From assembly GCA_964458495.1 (NCBI GenBank), contig CAYWJB010000001.1:1-64000 (forward strand): a DNA stretch of 64,000 bases, given 5' to 3'. The notes beneath the pieces were generated by a model. That model made no database searches, had not been told where the DNA came from, and saw nothing but the letters and a program-made list of their open reading frames with translations. This document shows positions 52,141-63,417 of this stretch, piece after piece. The position numbers and the translations under genes are program-made. Numbering within the stretch: position 1 is the first letter of the stretch; every line of letters begins with the position of its first letter. This DNA comes from JANWVO01 sp964458495 (GTDB lineage Bacteria; Acidobacteriota; Terriglobia; Bryobacterales; Bryobacteraceae).

Positions 52141-52317
52141 AGTGTGCGAAAAAACCGCCCGGCGGCCGGCGCCGCCAGGGGCGGCGAAGATCCCGCCCGG
52201 GGCCACGCGGAGCGCGCGGCCCCGGATTTTTCGAAGCGTCCGCGGCCGGATTCCGTCCAAAGAAGTGCAGGCACCCCTGCGATATACTTGAGGCAGGTCT
52301 GGGGGACCATACATCAG

Positions 52318-53918
52318 ATGCGCCGAATTCGAGGGCTGTTTTTCTCCCTGCTGGTGATCGCTGTCTGCTCGCTCGTCGCGGGCCGGTACGGGCCGGGCGT
52401 GGCCGCCGGGCGCGCGCCGTCGGCTGAGCCGTCCGAACAGGACCTGGCGAACGCGCTGCGGCAGTTCACTTCTATTTACAGGGTGGTTGAAGAGAACGCC
52501 GCGGAGCGGGCCAACCCGGACACAAGCATATACAAGGGCGCCATTCCGGGCATGCTGCGCACACTCGATCCCCACTCGAGCTTCTTTGACCCGCGCGACT
52601 TTCAGGAGATGCGCGAGGAGCAGCGCGGCAAGTATTACGGCGTGGGGATGACCATCCAGCCCAAGGACAGCCGGATCGTGGTTGTGGCGCCGTTCACCGG
52701 GTCTCCTGCCTACAAGGCGGGCATCCGCCCGGGCGACGTGATCCTGGAGGTGGACGGCAAGCGGACCGAGGGCATGTCGAGCAAGGAAGTGGCCGACCTG
52801 CTGAAAGGGCCGAAGGGCACTCCGGTGACGGTTGTGATCGGCCGCGAAGGCGCCGACAAGCCGCTGACGTTTCAGTTGATCCGCGGAGAGATTCCGCGCT
52901 ACAGCGTCCAGACGGCCTTCTGGCTGAAACCGGGCATCGCCTATATCGACATCGAGATGTTCAACGAGAACACGTCCGAGGAGCTGGAGGCCGCCTTCCG
53001 CCGGCTGGGCGAATCGAACGTGAAGGGACTGGTCCTCGACCTGCGCAGCAACCCCGGCGGGCTGTTGAGCGAAGGCGTGGCCGTGGCCGGGCGGTTCCTG
53101 AAGAAGGGCCAGGTGGTGGTGAGCCACCGCGGGCGCACCTCGCCGGAGCGGCCCTACATTGCCACCAACGGGGGAACCGCGGGCAACTACCCGATCGTGG
53201 TTCTGGTGGACCGCTACTCGGCCTCGGCGGCGGAGATCGTCGCCGGCGCGTTGCAGGACCACGACCGCGGCTGGGTGTTCGGCGACAACACGTTCGGCAA
53301 GGGGCTGGTGCAGACGGTGTTCCCGCTGTCGGAGAACACGGGGCTGGCTCTGACGACGGCGAAGTATTACACGCCCAGCGGCCGGCTGATCCAGCGCGAT
53401 TATGGCAGCGGGTCTTTCTACGAGTACTATTACAACCGCAAGGAAGGCCCGAAGGACACGCTCGACGTGAAGATGACCGACTCGGGACGCCCGGTATACG
53501 GCGGCAACGGCATTCAGCCCGACGAGAAGTTCACGATGAAGTACAACCGGTTCCAGTTCGAACTGCTGCGCAAGGCGGCGTTCCGCGAGTACATTCCGAA
53601 GTATTTCGCCGGACGCGACGTCCGCCTCGGCCGAGACTGGACACCCGACCAGGCCATGCTCGACGACTTCCACTCTTTCCTTCTGAAGAACAACTATCAG
53701 TTCACCGAAGCCGAGTTTGCCGAAAACAACGACTGGATCAAGCAGCAACTGAAAAGAGAGGCGCTGGTGACCTCGGCCGGGCTGGACGAGAGCCTGAAGT
53801 ACGCCGTCGAGATCGATCCGGCGGTGCAGAAGGCCGTGGAAGCGCTGCCGAAGGCGCAGGCGCTGCTGGATCTTCAGAAGAAGCAGATGGTACAGGCAAA
53901 CAAGAGGTTCCGCCGCGA

Positions 53919-53922
<4 letters not shown>
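52318..53922 (+). CDS. ctpA: Carboxyl-terminal processing protease (S41)
   Basis: 534 residues from ATG 52318, which begins a membrane anchor or signal segment (MRRIRGLFFSLLVIAVCSLVAG). PDZ domain about 100-190 (YYGVGMTIQPKDSRIVVVAPFTGSPAYKAGIRPGDVILEVDG). The S41 catalytic core has Ser303 (RYSASAAEIVAGALQDH) and Lys328 (NTFGKGLVQT). A C-terminal domain of about 150 residues follows. Cleaves proteins from the C-terminus in the periplasm. A TATACT at 52283-52288 could be its -10. The stop overlaps the TTG start of the GMP synthase gene. The longer frame upstream (to 52144) has no support. Confidence 0.94.
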
Positions 53923-55705
<1,783 letters not shown>

Positions 55706-55811
55706 ACGCATCGCCCGGCGCCGAACGGCCGCGGGGGCATGTCTCTTCCGGCGTCCGATTGCATCCAAAATCGTGGAAGGACGGCGGCCCCGGGAAGCGC
55801 CGCCTGCGCAC

Positions 55812-56027
55812 ATGACCAGGAACCTGAAACTGACCATTGACGGCATGCACTGCGGCGGGTGCGTCACCCGGCTTTCGAATGCCTTGCGGAAGATCGATGG
55901 CGTCGAGTTGCGCCATGCCGAAGTGGGCGCAGCCGAGGTCGCCTATGACGATGAACGCGTGAGCCGGAAGCAGATCGCCTCCGCAGTGGAGCGGATCGGC
56001 TTCCAGGTGACCGGCACGGCAGAGTGA
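55812..56027 (+). CDS. copZ: Heavy-metal-associated (HMA) copper chaperone-like protein
   Basis: 71 residues from ATG 55812 (an ATG at 55773 is in frame but non-conserved). One HMA domain: LKLTIDGMHCGGCVTRLSNALRKIDGVE with the metal-binding CxxC, and a closing QIASAVERIGFQV. Cytoplasmic; expected to pass Cu(I) to the ATPase encoded next, whose GTG start overlaps this stop (GTGA, 56024-56027). The DGMHCGGC motif is of the copper type; no regulator (CueR, CsoR) is adjacent. Confidence 0.88.
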   Translation: MTRNLKLTIDGMHCGGCVTRLSNALRKIDGVELRHAEVGAAEVAYDDERVSRKQIASAVERIGFQVTGTAE

Positions 56028-58147
56028 GCGACTCACCCACAGCGCGGATCACGATCCCCGTGCGGGGCATGACGTGCGCCGCCTGCCAGGCGCATGTGCA
56101 GAAGTCGCTGGCCTCGGTGCCCGGCGTCGAATCGGCAAGCGTCAATCTGCTGCTGCACAACGCCACGGTGGTCTATGACCCGCGGACCGTTTCCCCTGCC
56201 GAACTGGTCGAGGCGGTGAACGATTCGGGCTACGAGTCCGAGCTGCCGCCCCCGGCGCGTTCGGTGGCGGAAGAGCAGCGCCGCCACGACGAGGAGGAAC
56301 AGGCCGAGTATCGCCGCCTGCGCCTGCGCGCTATCGCCGCGCTGGCCTTTGGCGGGGTGGCGATGGCCACTATGCCGTGGCATCACGAGCCGGCAGCGCG
56401 CGCCCTGCTCATCGGCCTCTGCCTGCTGGCGATGGGTTGGGCCGGGCGGCGCTTCTACACGAAGGCGTGGGCCGCCCTGCGCCACGGCACGGCGGATATG
56501 AACACGCTGGTGGCCCTGGGTACGGGCTCGGCGTTCCTGTATTCGCTGGCTGCGCCCCACGAGCCTTACTTCGAGTCGGTGCTGTTCATCATCGCCTTCG
56601 TTCTGACGGGCAACGCGCTGGAGGCGCGGGCGCGGGGGAAGACGTCGGAAGCCCTGTCGGCTTTGGCCCGCCTGGAGCCGGAGACGGCGCGCGTGCTGCG
56701 CAACGGGCGCGAGGCGGAGATCCCGGTGGCGGAGCTGCACCCCGGCGACCTGATCGTGGCACGGCCGGGCGAGCGGATGGCCGCAGACGGACTTGTGGTG
56801 GAGGGCGCGTCCAGTGTGGACGAATCCATGCTCACCGGCGAGCCGCTTCCAGTGGAGAAGCAGCCGGGAGCGCGCGTCACCGGCGGCACGCTGAACGTGG
56901 AAGGCAGGCTGGTGTACCGGGCCGTGGCCGTGGGCGGCGAGACGGAGCTGGAGCGCATCCTGCGCCTGCTACGAGACGCCCAGGCGTCGAAGGCCCCGAT
57001 CCAGCGGCTGGCGGACCGCGTTTCGGCCATCTTTGTCCCCGCCGTGGTGGCGGTTGCGGCATTCACGTGGCTTCTGTCGGGGTCGTTTCCGGCGGCCGTG
57101 GCCGTGCTGATCGTCGCCTGCCCGTGCGCGATGGGGCTGGCCGTGCCGGCGGCCGTTCTGGCCGCTACCGGCCGCGCCGCGCAGGCGGGCATCCTGTTCC
57201 GCCACGGCGAGGCGCTGGAGCGGCTGGCGCGGATCGACACGGTCGTCTTCGACAAGACCGGCACTCTGACCGAAGGGCGCCCCGAAGTGCGCGAGTTTCT
57301 GCCCGCTCCGGGCGCCGATGCCGGCGAGGCGCTGCGGCTGGCAGCCGCAGTGGAGCAGGCCAGCGAGCATCCGCTGGCGCGCGCCGTGGTCCGTCATGCG
57401 CCGCAGCCCTTGCCGCCGGTGGATGGCTTCCGGGCCATTGCCGGCCAAGGGGCCGAGGGCACAGCGGAAGGCCGGCACGTGCTGATCGGGAGGCGGGACC
57501 TGCTGGCCGGCAGAGGCATCGAGCTGCCTGCGCCCGAAGAGCGTGCCGCCGGGCAGACGGAGCTGTGGCTGGCCATCGACGGGGCGTTTGCAGGCGTGTT
57601 CCTGCTGGCGGACCGGCTGCGCGAGGGCGCGCGGGAGGCGGTGGCGGAGCTGCGCGCCGCGGGAATGCGCGTGGCCATGCTGACCGGCGACGGCGAAGCG
57701 GCGGCGCGGGCCATTGCACGAGAGGCGGGAATCGAAGAGGCAGAAGCCGGAGTGCTGCCCGAGGGCAAGCTCGCCTATATCGAGAGGCTGAAGAGCGCGG
57801 GGGCGCGCGTGGCGATGGCCGGCGACGGGATCAACGACGCTCCGGCGCTGGCCGCGGCCACGGCCGGCATCGCCCTGGCCACGGGCGCGGACGTGGCAGC
57901 CGCGGCGAGCGACGCCACACTGGTGCGAGCCGAGCTTCGCCTGGTGCCGCTGGCCCTGCGCCTGGCGCGGCAGGCGGTGCGTGTGATGCGGCAGAACCTG
58001 TTCTGGGCGTTTTTCTACAACGTGATCATGATCCCCGCCGCTGCGACCGGCCATTTGAGCCCCGTCCTCGCCGCCGCGGCGATGAGCCTGAGCTCGGTCT
58101 CGGTGGTGGCCAACAGCCTGCGGCTGGCACGGATGAGGCTGCGCTGA
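56024..58147 (+). CDS. copA: P1B-type copper-exporting ATPase CopA
   Basis: 707 residues from GTG 56024. One N-terminal HMA domain (VRGMTCAACQAHVQKSL, about 12-75), then eight membrane spans. Actuator TGE (MLTGEPLPVEKQ), transmembrane CPC (VACPCAMGLAVPAA), phosphorylation site FDKTGTLTEG, HP locus (SEHPLARA) and hinge GDGINDAPALA. The seventh and eighth spans hold FFYNVIMIPAAATG and AMSLSSVSVVANSLRL, the Asn, Tyr, Met and Ser residues of Cu(I)-exporting P1B-1 pumps. Moves Cu(I) from the cytoplasm to the periplasm. Translationally coupled to the chaperone gene. Confidence 0.95.
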   Translation: MSDSPTARITIPVRGMTCAACQAHVQKSLASVPGVESASVNLLLHNATVVYDPRTVSPAELVEAVNDSGYESELPPPARSVAEEQRRHDEEEQAEYRRLRLRAIAALAFGGVAMATMPWHHEPAARALLIGLCLLAMGWAGRRFYTKAWAALRHGTADMNTLVALGTGSAFLYSLAAPHEPYFESVLFIIAFVLTGNALEARARGKTSEALSALARLEPETARVLRNGREAEIPVAELHPGDLIVARPGERMAADGLVVEGASSVDESMLTGEPLPVEKQPGARVTGGTLNVEGRLVYRAVAVGGETELERILRLLRDAQASKAPIQRLADRVSAIFVPAVVAVAAFTWLLSGSFPAAVAVLIVACPCAMGLAVPAAVLAATGRAAQAGILFRHGEALERLARIDTVVFDKTGTLTEGRPEVREFLPAPGADAGEALRLAAAVEQASEHPLARAVVRHAPQPLPPVDGFRAIAGQGAEGTAEGRHVLIGRRDLLAGRGIELPAPEERAAGQTELWLAIDGAFAGVFLLADRLREGAREAVAELRAAGMRVAMLTGDGEAAARAIAREAGIEEAEAGVLPEGKLAYIERLKSAGARVAMAGDGINDAPALAAATAGIALATGADVAAAASDATLVRAELRLVPLALRLARQAVRVMRQNLFWAFFYNVIMIPAAATGHLSPVLAAAAMSLSSVSVVANSLRLARMRLR

Positions 58148-58163
58148 GATGCGACAGCAGGCG

Positions 58164-58200
58164 AAAAAAGGAGGCCCGGCGAGGGAGGCGCGCCGGGCCT
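58164..58200 (-). terminator. Rho-independent terminator of the PDZ protein gene
   Basis: Minus strand: stem aggcccggcg/cgccgggcct (10 bp, 58172-58181 with 58191-58200, 9-base loop) followed by CCTTTTTTCGCC (58164-58169). It lies 38 bp past the stop of the PDZ gene and 17 bp past the copA stop, so it separates two convergent genes. Confidence 0.8.
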
Positions 58201-58237
58201 GTCAGCACAGGAGGTTGAAGGATTTCGGATACGGGTT

Positions 58238-59188
58238 TCAGAACTTGCCTTCGGGCGCTGTCACCCGCCGCGCCTTCGGGGCGGCAGGAGCGCGTCCACC
58301 CGCAGGCTCGTCGAGGGTCACCTGCACGGTGGACTCCTTCTTGTCCCGAACAATCACCACGGGAAATGTTTTCTTCGACGCATCGCGGGCCGAGCGCAGC
58401 GCGGCCGTGATATCGCGCGGCTCGTCCACGGCGCGGTCGTCGACTTTCACGATGACGTCGCCCGCTTTCAGGCCGGCCTTCTCCGCCGGACTGTCCTTCA
58501 TGACGCTGCGGACGAGGACGCCCTCCTTGACCCCGAAGTAATCGCCGAGCTGCGATCCGCGCAGCGCCTCGCCCTCGATGCCCAGCACGCCCGCGCGCCA
58601 GCTCATCGTCACGCGCGGGACGTCGCGCAGCCCCTCCAGCTCCTTCCGGATCCGGACTTCGATGTCCTCGCCCAGTTTCGGCGACGGGATGTTGAACGCG
58701 CGCCCCTTGCGTTCAGCCACCGTGGCAGTGAGGGTCTGCGCGGATCCGCTGCGAAACACCATGAGCCGGACGGTGCGGCCCGGGGGCGTTTCGCGCACGA
58801 ACCGCACGAACTGCTGGGTGCCTTCCACGCGCTGGCCGTTGTACTCGAGCACGACGTCGCCGGGTTTCAGCCCCGCCTTCTCGGCCGGGCTTTCCGGCTC
58901 CACGGTGGTGATCTCCACGCCGTGCTCCTCTTTGAGCTTCAGCGCCCTGGCGCGCTCGGCATTGATCTCCTTGACGCCGACGCCCAGGTAGGTGCCGCCC
59001 GCCTGAAAGAAGAACATCGTCTCCGGAGGCTCGGGCGGAACCGGCGGCGCAGGCGGCTGCATCGCCAACTCCTGCGGCTGTTCGTTCCAGACAAAGGCCG
59101 GCTGCGCCTCTGCCGGCGCGGCCGCCAACGCCAGCGCGGCGAGCAAGGCCGCGCCGGTGAACCATACTTGCTGACCGAGGATTTTCAT
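58238..59188 (-). CDS. Secreted protein with two PDZ domains
   Basis: 316 residues from ATG 59188 with a signal peptide (MKILGQQVWFTGAALLAALALAAAPAEAQ). Pro-rich stretch (about 45-58), PDZ domain 1 (about 65-155: GVEITTVEPESPAEKAGLKPGDVVLEYNG), a linker, and PDZ domain 2 (about 205-295: GVLVRSVMKDSPAEKAGLKAGDVIVKVDD). No protease domain: no trypsin-like triad is present, so it is not HtrA. PDZ-only secreted proteins may bind protein C-termini or act as adaptors; partner unknown. A strong terminator follows. Confidence 0.85.
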   Translation of the reverse strand: MKILGQQVWFTGAALLAALALAAAPAEAQPAFVWNEQPQELAMQPPAPPVPPEPPETMFFFQAGGTYLGVGVKEINAERARALKLKEEHGVEITTVEPESPAEKAGLKPGDVVLEYNGQRVEGTQQFVRFVRETPPGRTVRLMVFRSGSAQTLTATVAERKGRAFNIPSPKLGEDIEVRIRKELEGLRDVPRVTMSWRAGVLGIEGEALRGSQLGDYFGVKEGVLVRSVMKDSPAEKAGLKAGDVIVKVDDRAVDEPRDITAALRSARDASKKTFPVVIVRDKKESTVQVTLDEPAGGRAPAAPKARRVTAPEGKF

Positions 59189-59375
59189 GGCAACTGTACC
59201 TCTTCTCCGGGCGCCGGGGTTGCAGGACGCTGCTGTGACCTCCGGCCGGACTGGCTCGTCCCGTCCATCTCCGGGCTTCCCGGCATCCGAGGATTCAGAC
59301 GCGCCGGGCGGGGGAAGGTCTCGCGCCCCCGGGAAATTCCTTGCTGCGCCGGCAGCCTGACCGTGGCGGCGCACT

Positions 59376-60569
59376 ATGATGGAGCGCATGGAACCGCCGT
59401 CGCCGCCCGCGCGCAACGTATCGCTCGACGCCTTCCGGGGCCTGGTGATGATCCTGATGATGGCCGAGGTGCTGCGCCTGGCCGAAGTGGCGCGCGCCCT
59501 GCCGGACAGCGCTTTCTGGGGCTTCCTGGCTTTTCACCAGACCCATGTGCCATGGGCGGGCTGCTCGCTGCATGATCTCATTCAGCCGGGCTTCTCGTTC
59601 CTGGCGGGCGCGGCGCTGCCGTATTCGATCGCCAGCCGGATGGCCCGCGGGGCGCAATTTCCGGCGATGTTTGGACATGCGCTCTGGAGGTCGTTCGTGC
59701 TGGTTGCGCTGGGCATATTCTTGCGCTCGACGCACAGCCCGCAGACCAACTTCACGTTCGAGGACACGCTGACGCAGATCGGGCTGGGCTATCCGTTCCT
59801 GTTCCTGCTGGGCTTTGCGAGGCCGCGCACGCAGTGGGCCGCCTTCAGCGCCATCCTGTCCGGCTACTGGCTGGCGTGGGCGCTGTATCCGGCGCCGGGG
59901 CCAACCTTTGACTATGCTCGCGTGGGCGTGCCGCCGGACTGGCCGCACCATTTCACGGGCTTTCTGGCGCACTGGAACAAGAACAGCAACCTGGGCGCGG
60001 CCTTCGACCAGTGGTTCCTGAACCTGTTTCCGCGTGCGGAGCCGTTTGTGGCCAACCGCGGCGGGTACCTGACGCTGAGCTTCATTCCGACTCTCGGGAC
60101 GATGATTCTCGGCCTGGCGGCGGGCCGCTGGTTCCGGGAGAGCGCGCCGCGTGTGCCGGTGGCGAAGTTCCTGGCGGCGGCCGCGGCGGGCGTGGCCTCG
60201 GGCCTGCTGCTGCACGCGGCGGGCGTCTGCCCCGTGGTGAAGCGGATCTGGACGCCGACGTGGACGCTGTTCAGCGGCGGAATGTGTTTTGCCATTCTCG
60301 CCGCGCTGGCCTGGGTGCTGGACGTGCGCGGCTGGAGGCGATGGGCGTTCCCGCTGGTGGTGGTGGGCATGAACTCGATTGCGGCATACCTGATGGCGCA
60401 TCTGTTTGAGGACTTCTTCCGCTCGAGCTTCCGCATCCACCTGGGCGCGGGGTTCTTCCGCGTGCTGGGCCCGGCCTACGAGCCCTTGCTGGAGGGGGCG
60501 GCCATCCTGGCCTGTTACTGGCTGCTGCTTTTCTGGATGTGGCGGCGCAGGCTGTTCCTCAAGATCTGA
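59376..60569 (+). CDS. HGSNAT-like (DUF1624/DUF5009-type) membrane acyltransferase
   Basis: 397 residues from ATG 59376 (ATGs at 59379 and 59388 are alternatives; a GGAG precedes the last). About ten membrane spans. The N-terminal NVSLDAFRGLVMILMMAEV matches the RxxSLDxxRG signature of heparan-alpha-glucosaminide N-acetyltransferase-like proteins, and HDLIQPGFSFLAGAALPYSIA and VVVGMNSIAAYLMAHLFEDFF are further family segments. It probably transfers an acetyl group to a sugar at the membrane; substrate unknown. It is followed after 83 bp by flbD, which has its own promoter. Confidence 0.85.
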   Translation: MMERMEPPSPPARNVSLDAFRGLVMILMMAEVLRLAEVARALPDSAFWGFLAFHQTHVPWAGCSLHDLIQPGFSFLAGAALPYSIASRMARGAQFPAMFGHALWRSFVLVALGIFLRSTHSPQTNFTFEDTLTQIGLGYPFLFLLGFARPRTQWAAFSAILSGYWLAWALYPAPGPTFDYARVGVPPDWPHHFTGFLAHWNKNSNLGAAFDQWFLNLFPRAEPFVANRGGYLTLSFIPTLGTMILGLAAGRWFRESAPRVPVAKFLAAAAAGVASGLLLHAAGVCPVVKRIWTPTWTLFSGGMCFAILAALAWVLDVRGWRRWAFPLVVVGMNSIAAYLMAHLFEDFFRSSFRIHLGAGFFRVLGPAYEPLLEGAAILACYWLLLFWMWRRRLFLKI

Positions 60570-60595
60570 AAGCGGCGGCGGGGCGGGAATTGGAT

Positions 60596-60622
60596 TCAAG
60601 GATGGCCGCGCGCATCCGATAA
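60596..60622 (+). promoter_or_regulatory. Sigma-28 (FliA)-like promoter of flbD-motA-motB
   Basis: TCAAGGAT (60596-60603), an 11-base spacer, then TCCGATAA (60615-60622). The -10 matches the FliA consensus GCCGATAA at 7 of 8 positions and the spacing is exact; the -35 is weaker (5 of 8). The flbD ATG is 30 bp downstream. Confidence 0.6.
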
Positions 60623-60652
60623 GGCGAAAGAGCCCAGGGAGCGGGGCGCGGC

Positions 60653-60871
60653 ATGATCCGGCTGACGCGCATCAACGAGACGCCGTTTTATGTGAACGGG
60701 GAGCTGATCGCGTTCATCGACGCGACGCCGGACACGGTGGTGACGCTGACGACAGGGGAAAAGGTGCGCGTGCGGGAGCGCGCCGAGGAGGTGGCGGAGA
60801 GGGTGGTGGACTACAAGCGCCGCGTGGCCGGGGGCGAGGCAGGAGCGGCGGGGCGGGAAGGCAAGGAGTAG
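60653..60871 (+). CDS. flbD: FlbD-family flagellar protein
   Basis: 72 residues. MIRLTRINETPFYVNGELIAFIDATPDTVVTLTTGEKVRVRE is the FlbD signature (small protein of unknown biochemical role found in flagellar operons, often next to motA). The C-terminal third (YKRRVAGGEAGAAGREGKE) is flexible and basic. Not related to the Caulobacter sigma-54 activator of the same name. Starts 15 bp before motA. Confidence 0.9.
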   Translation: MIRLTRINETPFYVNGELIAFIDATPDTVVTLTTGEKVRVRERAEEVAERVVDYKRRVAGGEAGAAGREGKE

Positions 60872-60886
60872 GCCTGAGGAGCAGGC

Positions 60887-61705
60887 ATGGCAGCCACGCG
60901 GAAGGGCAGGCGGCTGGATCTGGGGACCGTGGGAGGGCTGGCGGCGGCGGTGGCCGGGATCCTCGGCGGCTATCTGCTGGAGGGGGGCAAGGCGGGCGAT
61001 GTGCTGGGCGAATCGGCGGCGCTGATCGTCTTCGGCGGGTGCCTCGGGGCGACGCTGGCAGCCAACCCGCTGCCGCTGGTGCGGGCCGCGTTCTCGGGGG
61101 TGCGGGATCTGCTGTTCGAGGCGCCCGACGACAAGGCCGAGCTGATCGACCGTCTGGTGGGCTTCTCGCAAATGGCGCGCAAGCAGGGCATTGTCGCGCT
61201 GGAGCAGGACGTGATGGCCGTGGAGGATCCGTTCCTGCACAAGAGCATGCTGCTGGCGGTGGACGGCATGGACTTGCAGGAGATCCGGGGCATCATGGGG
61301 CTGGCCATGGAAGCCGCCGAGCACCGCGCGGAGAGCGAGGCAAAGGTGTTCGAGTCGGCGGGCGGCTTCGCGCCGACCATCGGCATCATTGGCGCGGTGC
61401 TGGGGCTGATCATCGTGATGGGGGACCTGAAGGACATGGACAAGGTGGGCAAGGGAATCGCCGCCGCCTTTGTGGCCACCATCTATGGCGTCGGCTCGGC
61501 CAACCTGTTGTTCCTGCCCGCCGCGCACAAGATCAAGGCGCGCGCCGCGCAACGGCGGCTGCGCGAGGAGCTGATCCTGGAGGGCGTGTGCGGGATCGTC
61601 GAGGGCATGAACCCGAAGATGATCCGCGCCAAGCTGGAAGCGTACGTGGAAAAGGCGGCCCGGGAGCAGCCGGCGGCGAAGGGCGGCGCGAGAGCCGCCG
61701 CGTAG
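60887..61705 (+). CDS. motA: Flagellar motor stator protein MotA (stator 2)
   Basis: 272 residues, a different MotA from the one at 28486. Seen: LGTVGGLAAAVAGILGGYLLEGG, FGGCLGATLAANPLPLV, AEHRAESEAKVFESAGGFAPTIGIIGAVLGLIIVMGDL with the conserved Pro of span 3, and YGVGSANLLFLPAAHKIK with the span-4 Pro. Compact loop (SQMARKQGIVALEQDV) resembles PomA/MotP-type stators more than E. coli MotA. Ion specificity is not proven. ATG 60887, 15 bp after flbD, 11 bp before motB. Confidence 0.94.
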   Translation: MAATRKGRRLDLGTVGGLAAAVAGILGGYLLEGGKAGDVLGESAALIVFGGCLGATLAANPLPLVRAAFSGVRDLLFEAPDDKAELIDRLVGFSQMARKQGIVALEQDVMAVEDPFLHKSMLLAVDGMDLQEIRGIMGLAMEAAEHRAESEAKVFESAGGFAPTIGIIGAVLGLIIVMGDLKDMDKVGKGIAAAFVATIYGVGSANLLFLPAAHKIKARAAQRRLREELILEGVCGIVEGMNPKMIRAKLEAYVEKAAREQPAAKGGARAAA

Positions 61706-61716
61706 GGAGCCCGAGG

Positions 61717-62493
61717 ATGCCGCGCCGCGCCAAACACGAACACGCGAACCACGAGCGGTGGCTGGTCTCCTACGCCGATTTCATCACGCTGCTGTTCGCC
61801 TTCTTCGTCATGCTGTATTCGCACTCGCAGATGGACCGCGCCCAGGCGGCGCGCATCTCGCAGGCGTTTCGCGAGGCGATGGAAGAGGGACGGCTCACGC
61901 ACGTGCTGGCCAGGTTGCTGAAGAACCCGCCCCCGCCGAAGCCGCGGGCGCAGATGCCGGAGTTGATGCCTCCGGCGCCGCCAGACCCCGACGGAACCAT
62001 CGAGCTGCTGCCGTCTCTCAAGGAGCTTCAGCAGAAGCTGAAGGATGAGATTCACAAGGGCAAGGTCGAGGTGCGCATGGAGCGTCGCGGGCTGGTCATC
62101 AGCCTGAAGGAAGCGAGCTTCTTCCCTCCGGGCGGCGATGCCATCGAGCCGCAGGCCGTACCCGTGATCGAAAGCATCGCCGCAGAGCTCAGCCGCATTC
62201 CGAACCCCGTGCGGCTGGAGGGCCATACCGATTCCACACCGATCCACAACTCCCGCTTCCGCAGCAACTGGGAGCTGTCTGCGGCGCGCGGCATTGCCAT
62301 GCTGGAGCTGTTCGCCTCGCGCTTCGGCATCCCGCGCGAACGGCTGGCGATCGCCGGCTACGCGGACACGGCGCCCGTCGCCGACAACGACACCGAAGCC
62401 GGCCGCGCCCGCAACCGCCGCGTCGACATCGTGGTGCTCAACGAAACCGGCACGCTCGGCGAACCGCAGGCGCAGGCGGGCGCGGGCGAATGA
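61717..62493 (+). CDS. motB: Flagellar motor stator protein MotB (stator 2)
   Basis: 258 residues from ATG 61717. Short basic N-terminus (MPRRAKHEHANHERW), ion-binding Asp21 in VSYADFITLLFAFFVMLYSHSQ, a Pro-rich linker (KNPPPPKPRAQMPELMPPAPPDPDG), then the OmpA-like domain (VRLEGHTDSTPI, NWELSAARGIAMLELF, RARNRRVDIVVLNE). The sequence around the Asp (LLFAFFVMLYSHS) differs from stator 1 (MMALFIVLWLLSS), so the two stators are not recent duplicates. An upstream in-frame extension lies inside motA. Confidence 0.94.
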   Translation: MPRRAKHEHANHERWLVSYADFITLLFAFFVMLYSHSQMDRAQAARISQAFREAMEEGRLTHVLARLLKNPPPPKPRAQMPELMPPAPPDPDGTIELLPSLKELQQKLKDEIHKGKVEVRMERRGLVISLKEASFFPPGGDAIEPQAVPVIESIAAELSRIPNPVRLEGHTDSTPIHNSRFRSNWELSAARGIAMLELFASRFGIPRERLAIAGYADTAPVADNDTEAGRARNRRVDIVVLNETGTLGEPQAQAGAGE

Positions 62494-62499
62494 GCCGGC

Positions 62500-63411
62500 T
62501 CAGCGCGCCAGAGCGGCGCTCAGTTCCTCGTAGCTCATCTTGCCGGGATGGTACATCCGCACCACGCCCTGCTCATCGATGAGCGCCAGCGTGGGCGTCG
62601 TGGAAGCGCCCCAGGTGACGAAGTCCCGCTCGCTCACCGGAAACCTCATGCGCGGCACCTGCGCGTAGTGTTTCTGCCGGACCTGTTCGATGTAGCGGAT
62701 CTCTTCGGCGCGCGGCGCCTCCTCGCCGCCGGCGACATAGCCGTAAGGCTGCGTGGGCGCAATCAGCTCCAGGGCGGGATGCTCGCGCGCAATGCGCTCC
62801 AGCGCGGGGATCATCGACTTGCAGTCGCCGCACCAGTGGGCCCAGAAGAAAAGCAGCACGCGCTTGCCGCGCAGGCTGCCGAGCGGCGGCGCGGGAGCGC
62901 CGAGCGACTCGCTCACGATCAGTTCCGGGGCAGGCTTGCCGACCAGCGAGATCAGGTTCAGGTTCTTGCGCAGCCGGGTGACGATGCTTGTGTCCTGCCA
63001 GCGGCGTAGCTCTTCTTCGAGAAACGCGACGGCTTCCGATCTCTGCCCGCGGGCTTCCAGCACCTGCGCATGCACCTCAATGGATGCGCCGAGCGCGATG
63101 GGCAGCGCGCGCTCGTCGTCGAGCTTGCGCGACCGGAGCAGTTCGAGCGCCATGGAACGCGTGGCGGCGGCTTCGCGCTCGGCCTCGTCATAGCGTTTCG
63201 CATTCAGATAACCGCGCGCGAGCCAGCTATAGGCTTCCAGCCATTGCGGCGACACGGCACCAGCCCCGCGCGCCCCGTTCAGGGCGCGCCGAGCGGCGTC
63301 GAAATCCTCCCGCGCCACCGCGCCGCGCACCTCGCGAACCAGCGACTGCCCCGCGGCGGAAGAAACCAGCCCGATCCCCAGAAGCGACAAGCCCAGCCAG
63401 ATCCGTTTCAC
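62500..63411 (-). CDS. Secreted TlpA/thioredoxin-like protein
   Basis: 303 residues with a signal peptide (MKRIWLGLSLLGIGLVSSAAG). Residues about 25-150 are a helical, TPR-like region (RYDEAEREAAATRSMALELLRS, QRSEAVAFLEEELRRWQ). A TlpA/ResA-type thioredoxin domain follows (about 155-303): GKRVLLFFWAHWCGDCKSMIPALERIA, with the active-site WCGDC, and a cis-Pro loop GASTTPTLALID. Likely a periplasmic disulfide or thiol reductase. Convergent with motB (6 bp apart). It lies 6 bp before the stop of the next gene on the same strand, so they may share an mRNA. Confidence 0.87.
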   Translation of the reverse strand: MKRIWLGLSLLGIGLVSSAAGQSLVREVRGAVAREDFDAARRALNGARGAGAVSPQWLEAYSWLARGYLNAKRYDEAEREAAATRSMALELLRSRKLDDERALPIALGASIEVHAQVLEARGQRSEAVAFLEEELRRWQDTSIVTRLRKNLNLISLVGKPAPELIVSESLGAPAPPLGSLRGKRVLLFFWAHWCGDCKSMIPALERIAREHPALELIAPTQPYGYVAGGEEAPRAEEIRYIEQVRQKHYAQVPRMRFPVSERDFVTWGASTTPTLALIDEQGVVRMYHPGKMSYEELSAALAR

Positions 63412-63417
63412 GACTCG

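Noticed and set aside
52144..52317. An N-terminal extension of the S41 protease
   Set aside because: It would place basic, Pro/Ala-rich residues before a clear signal segment that starts at the ATG at 52318.
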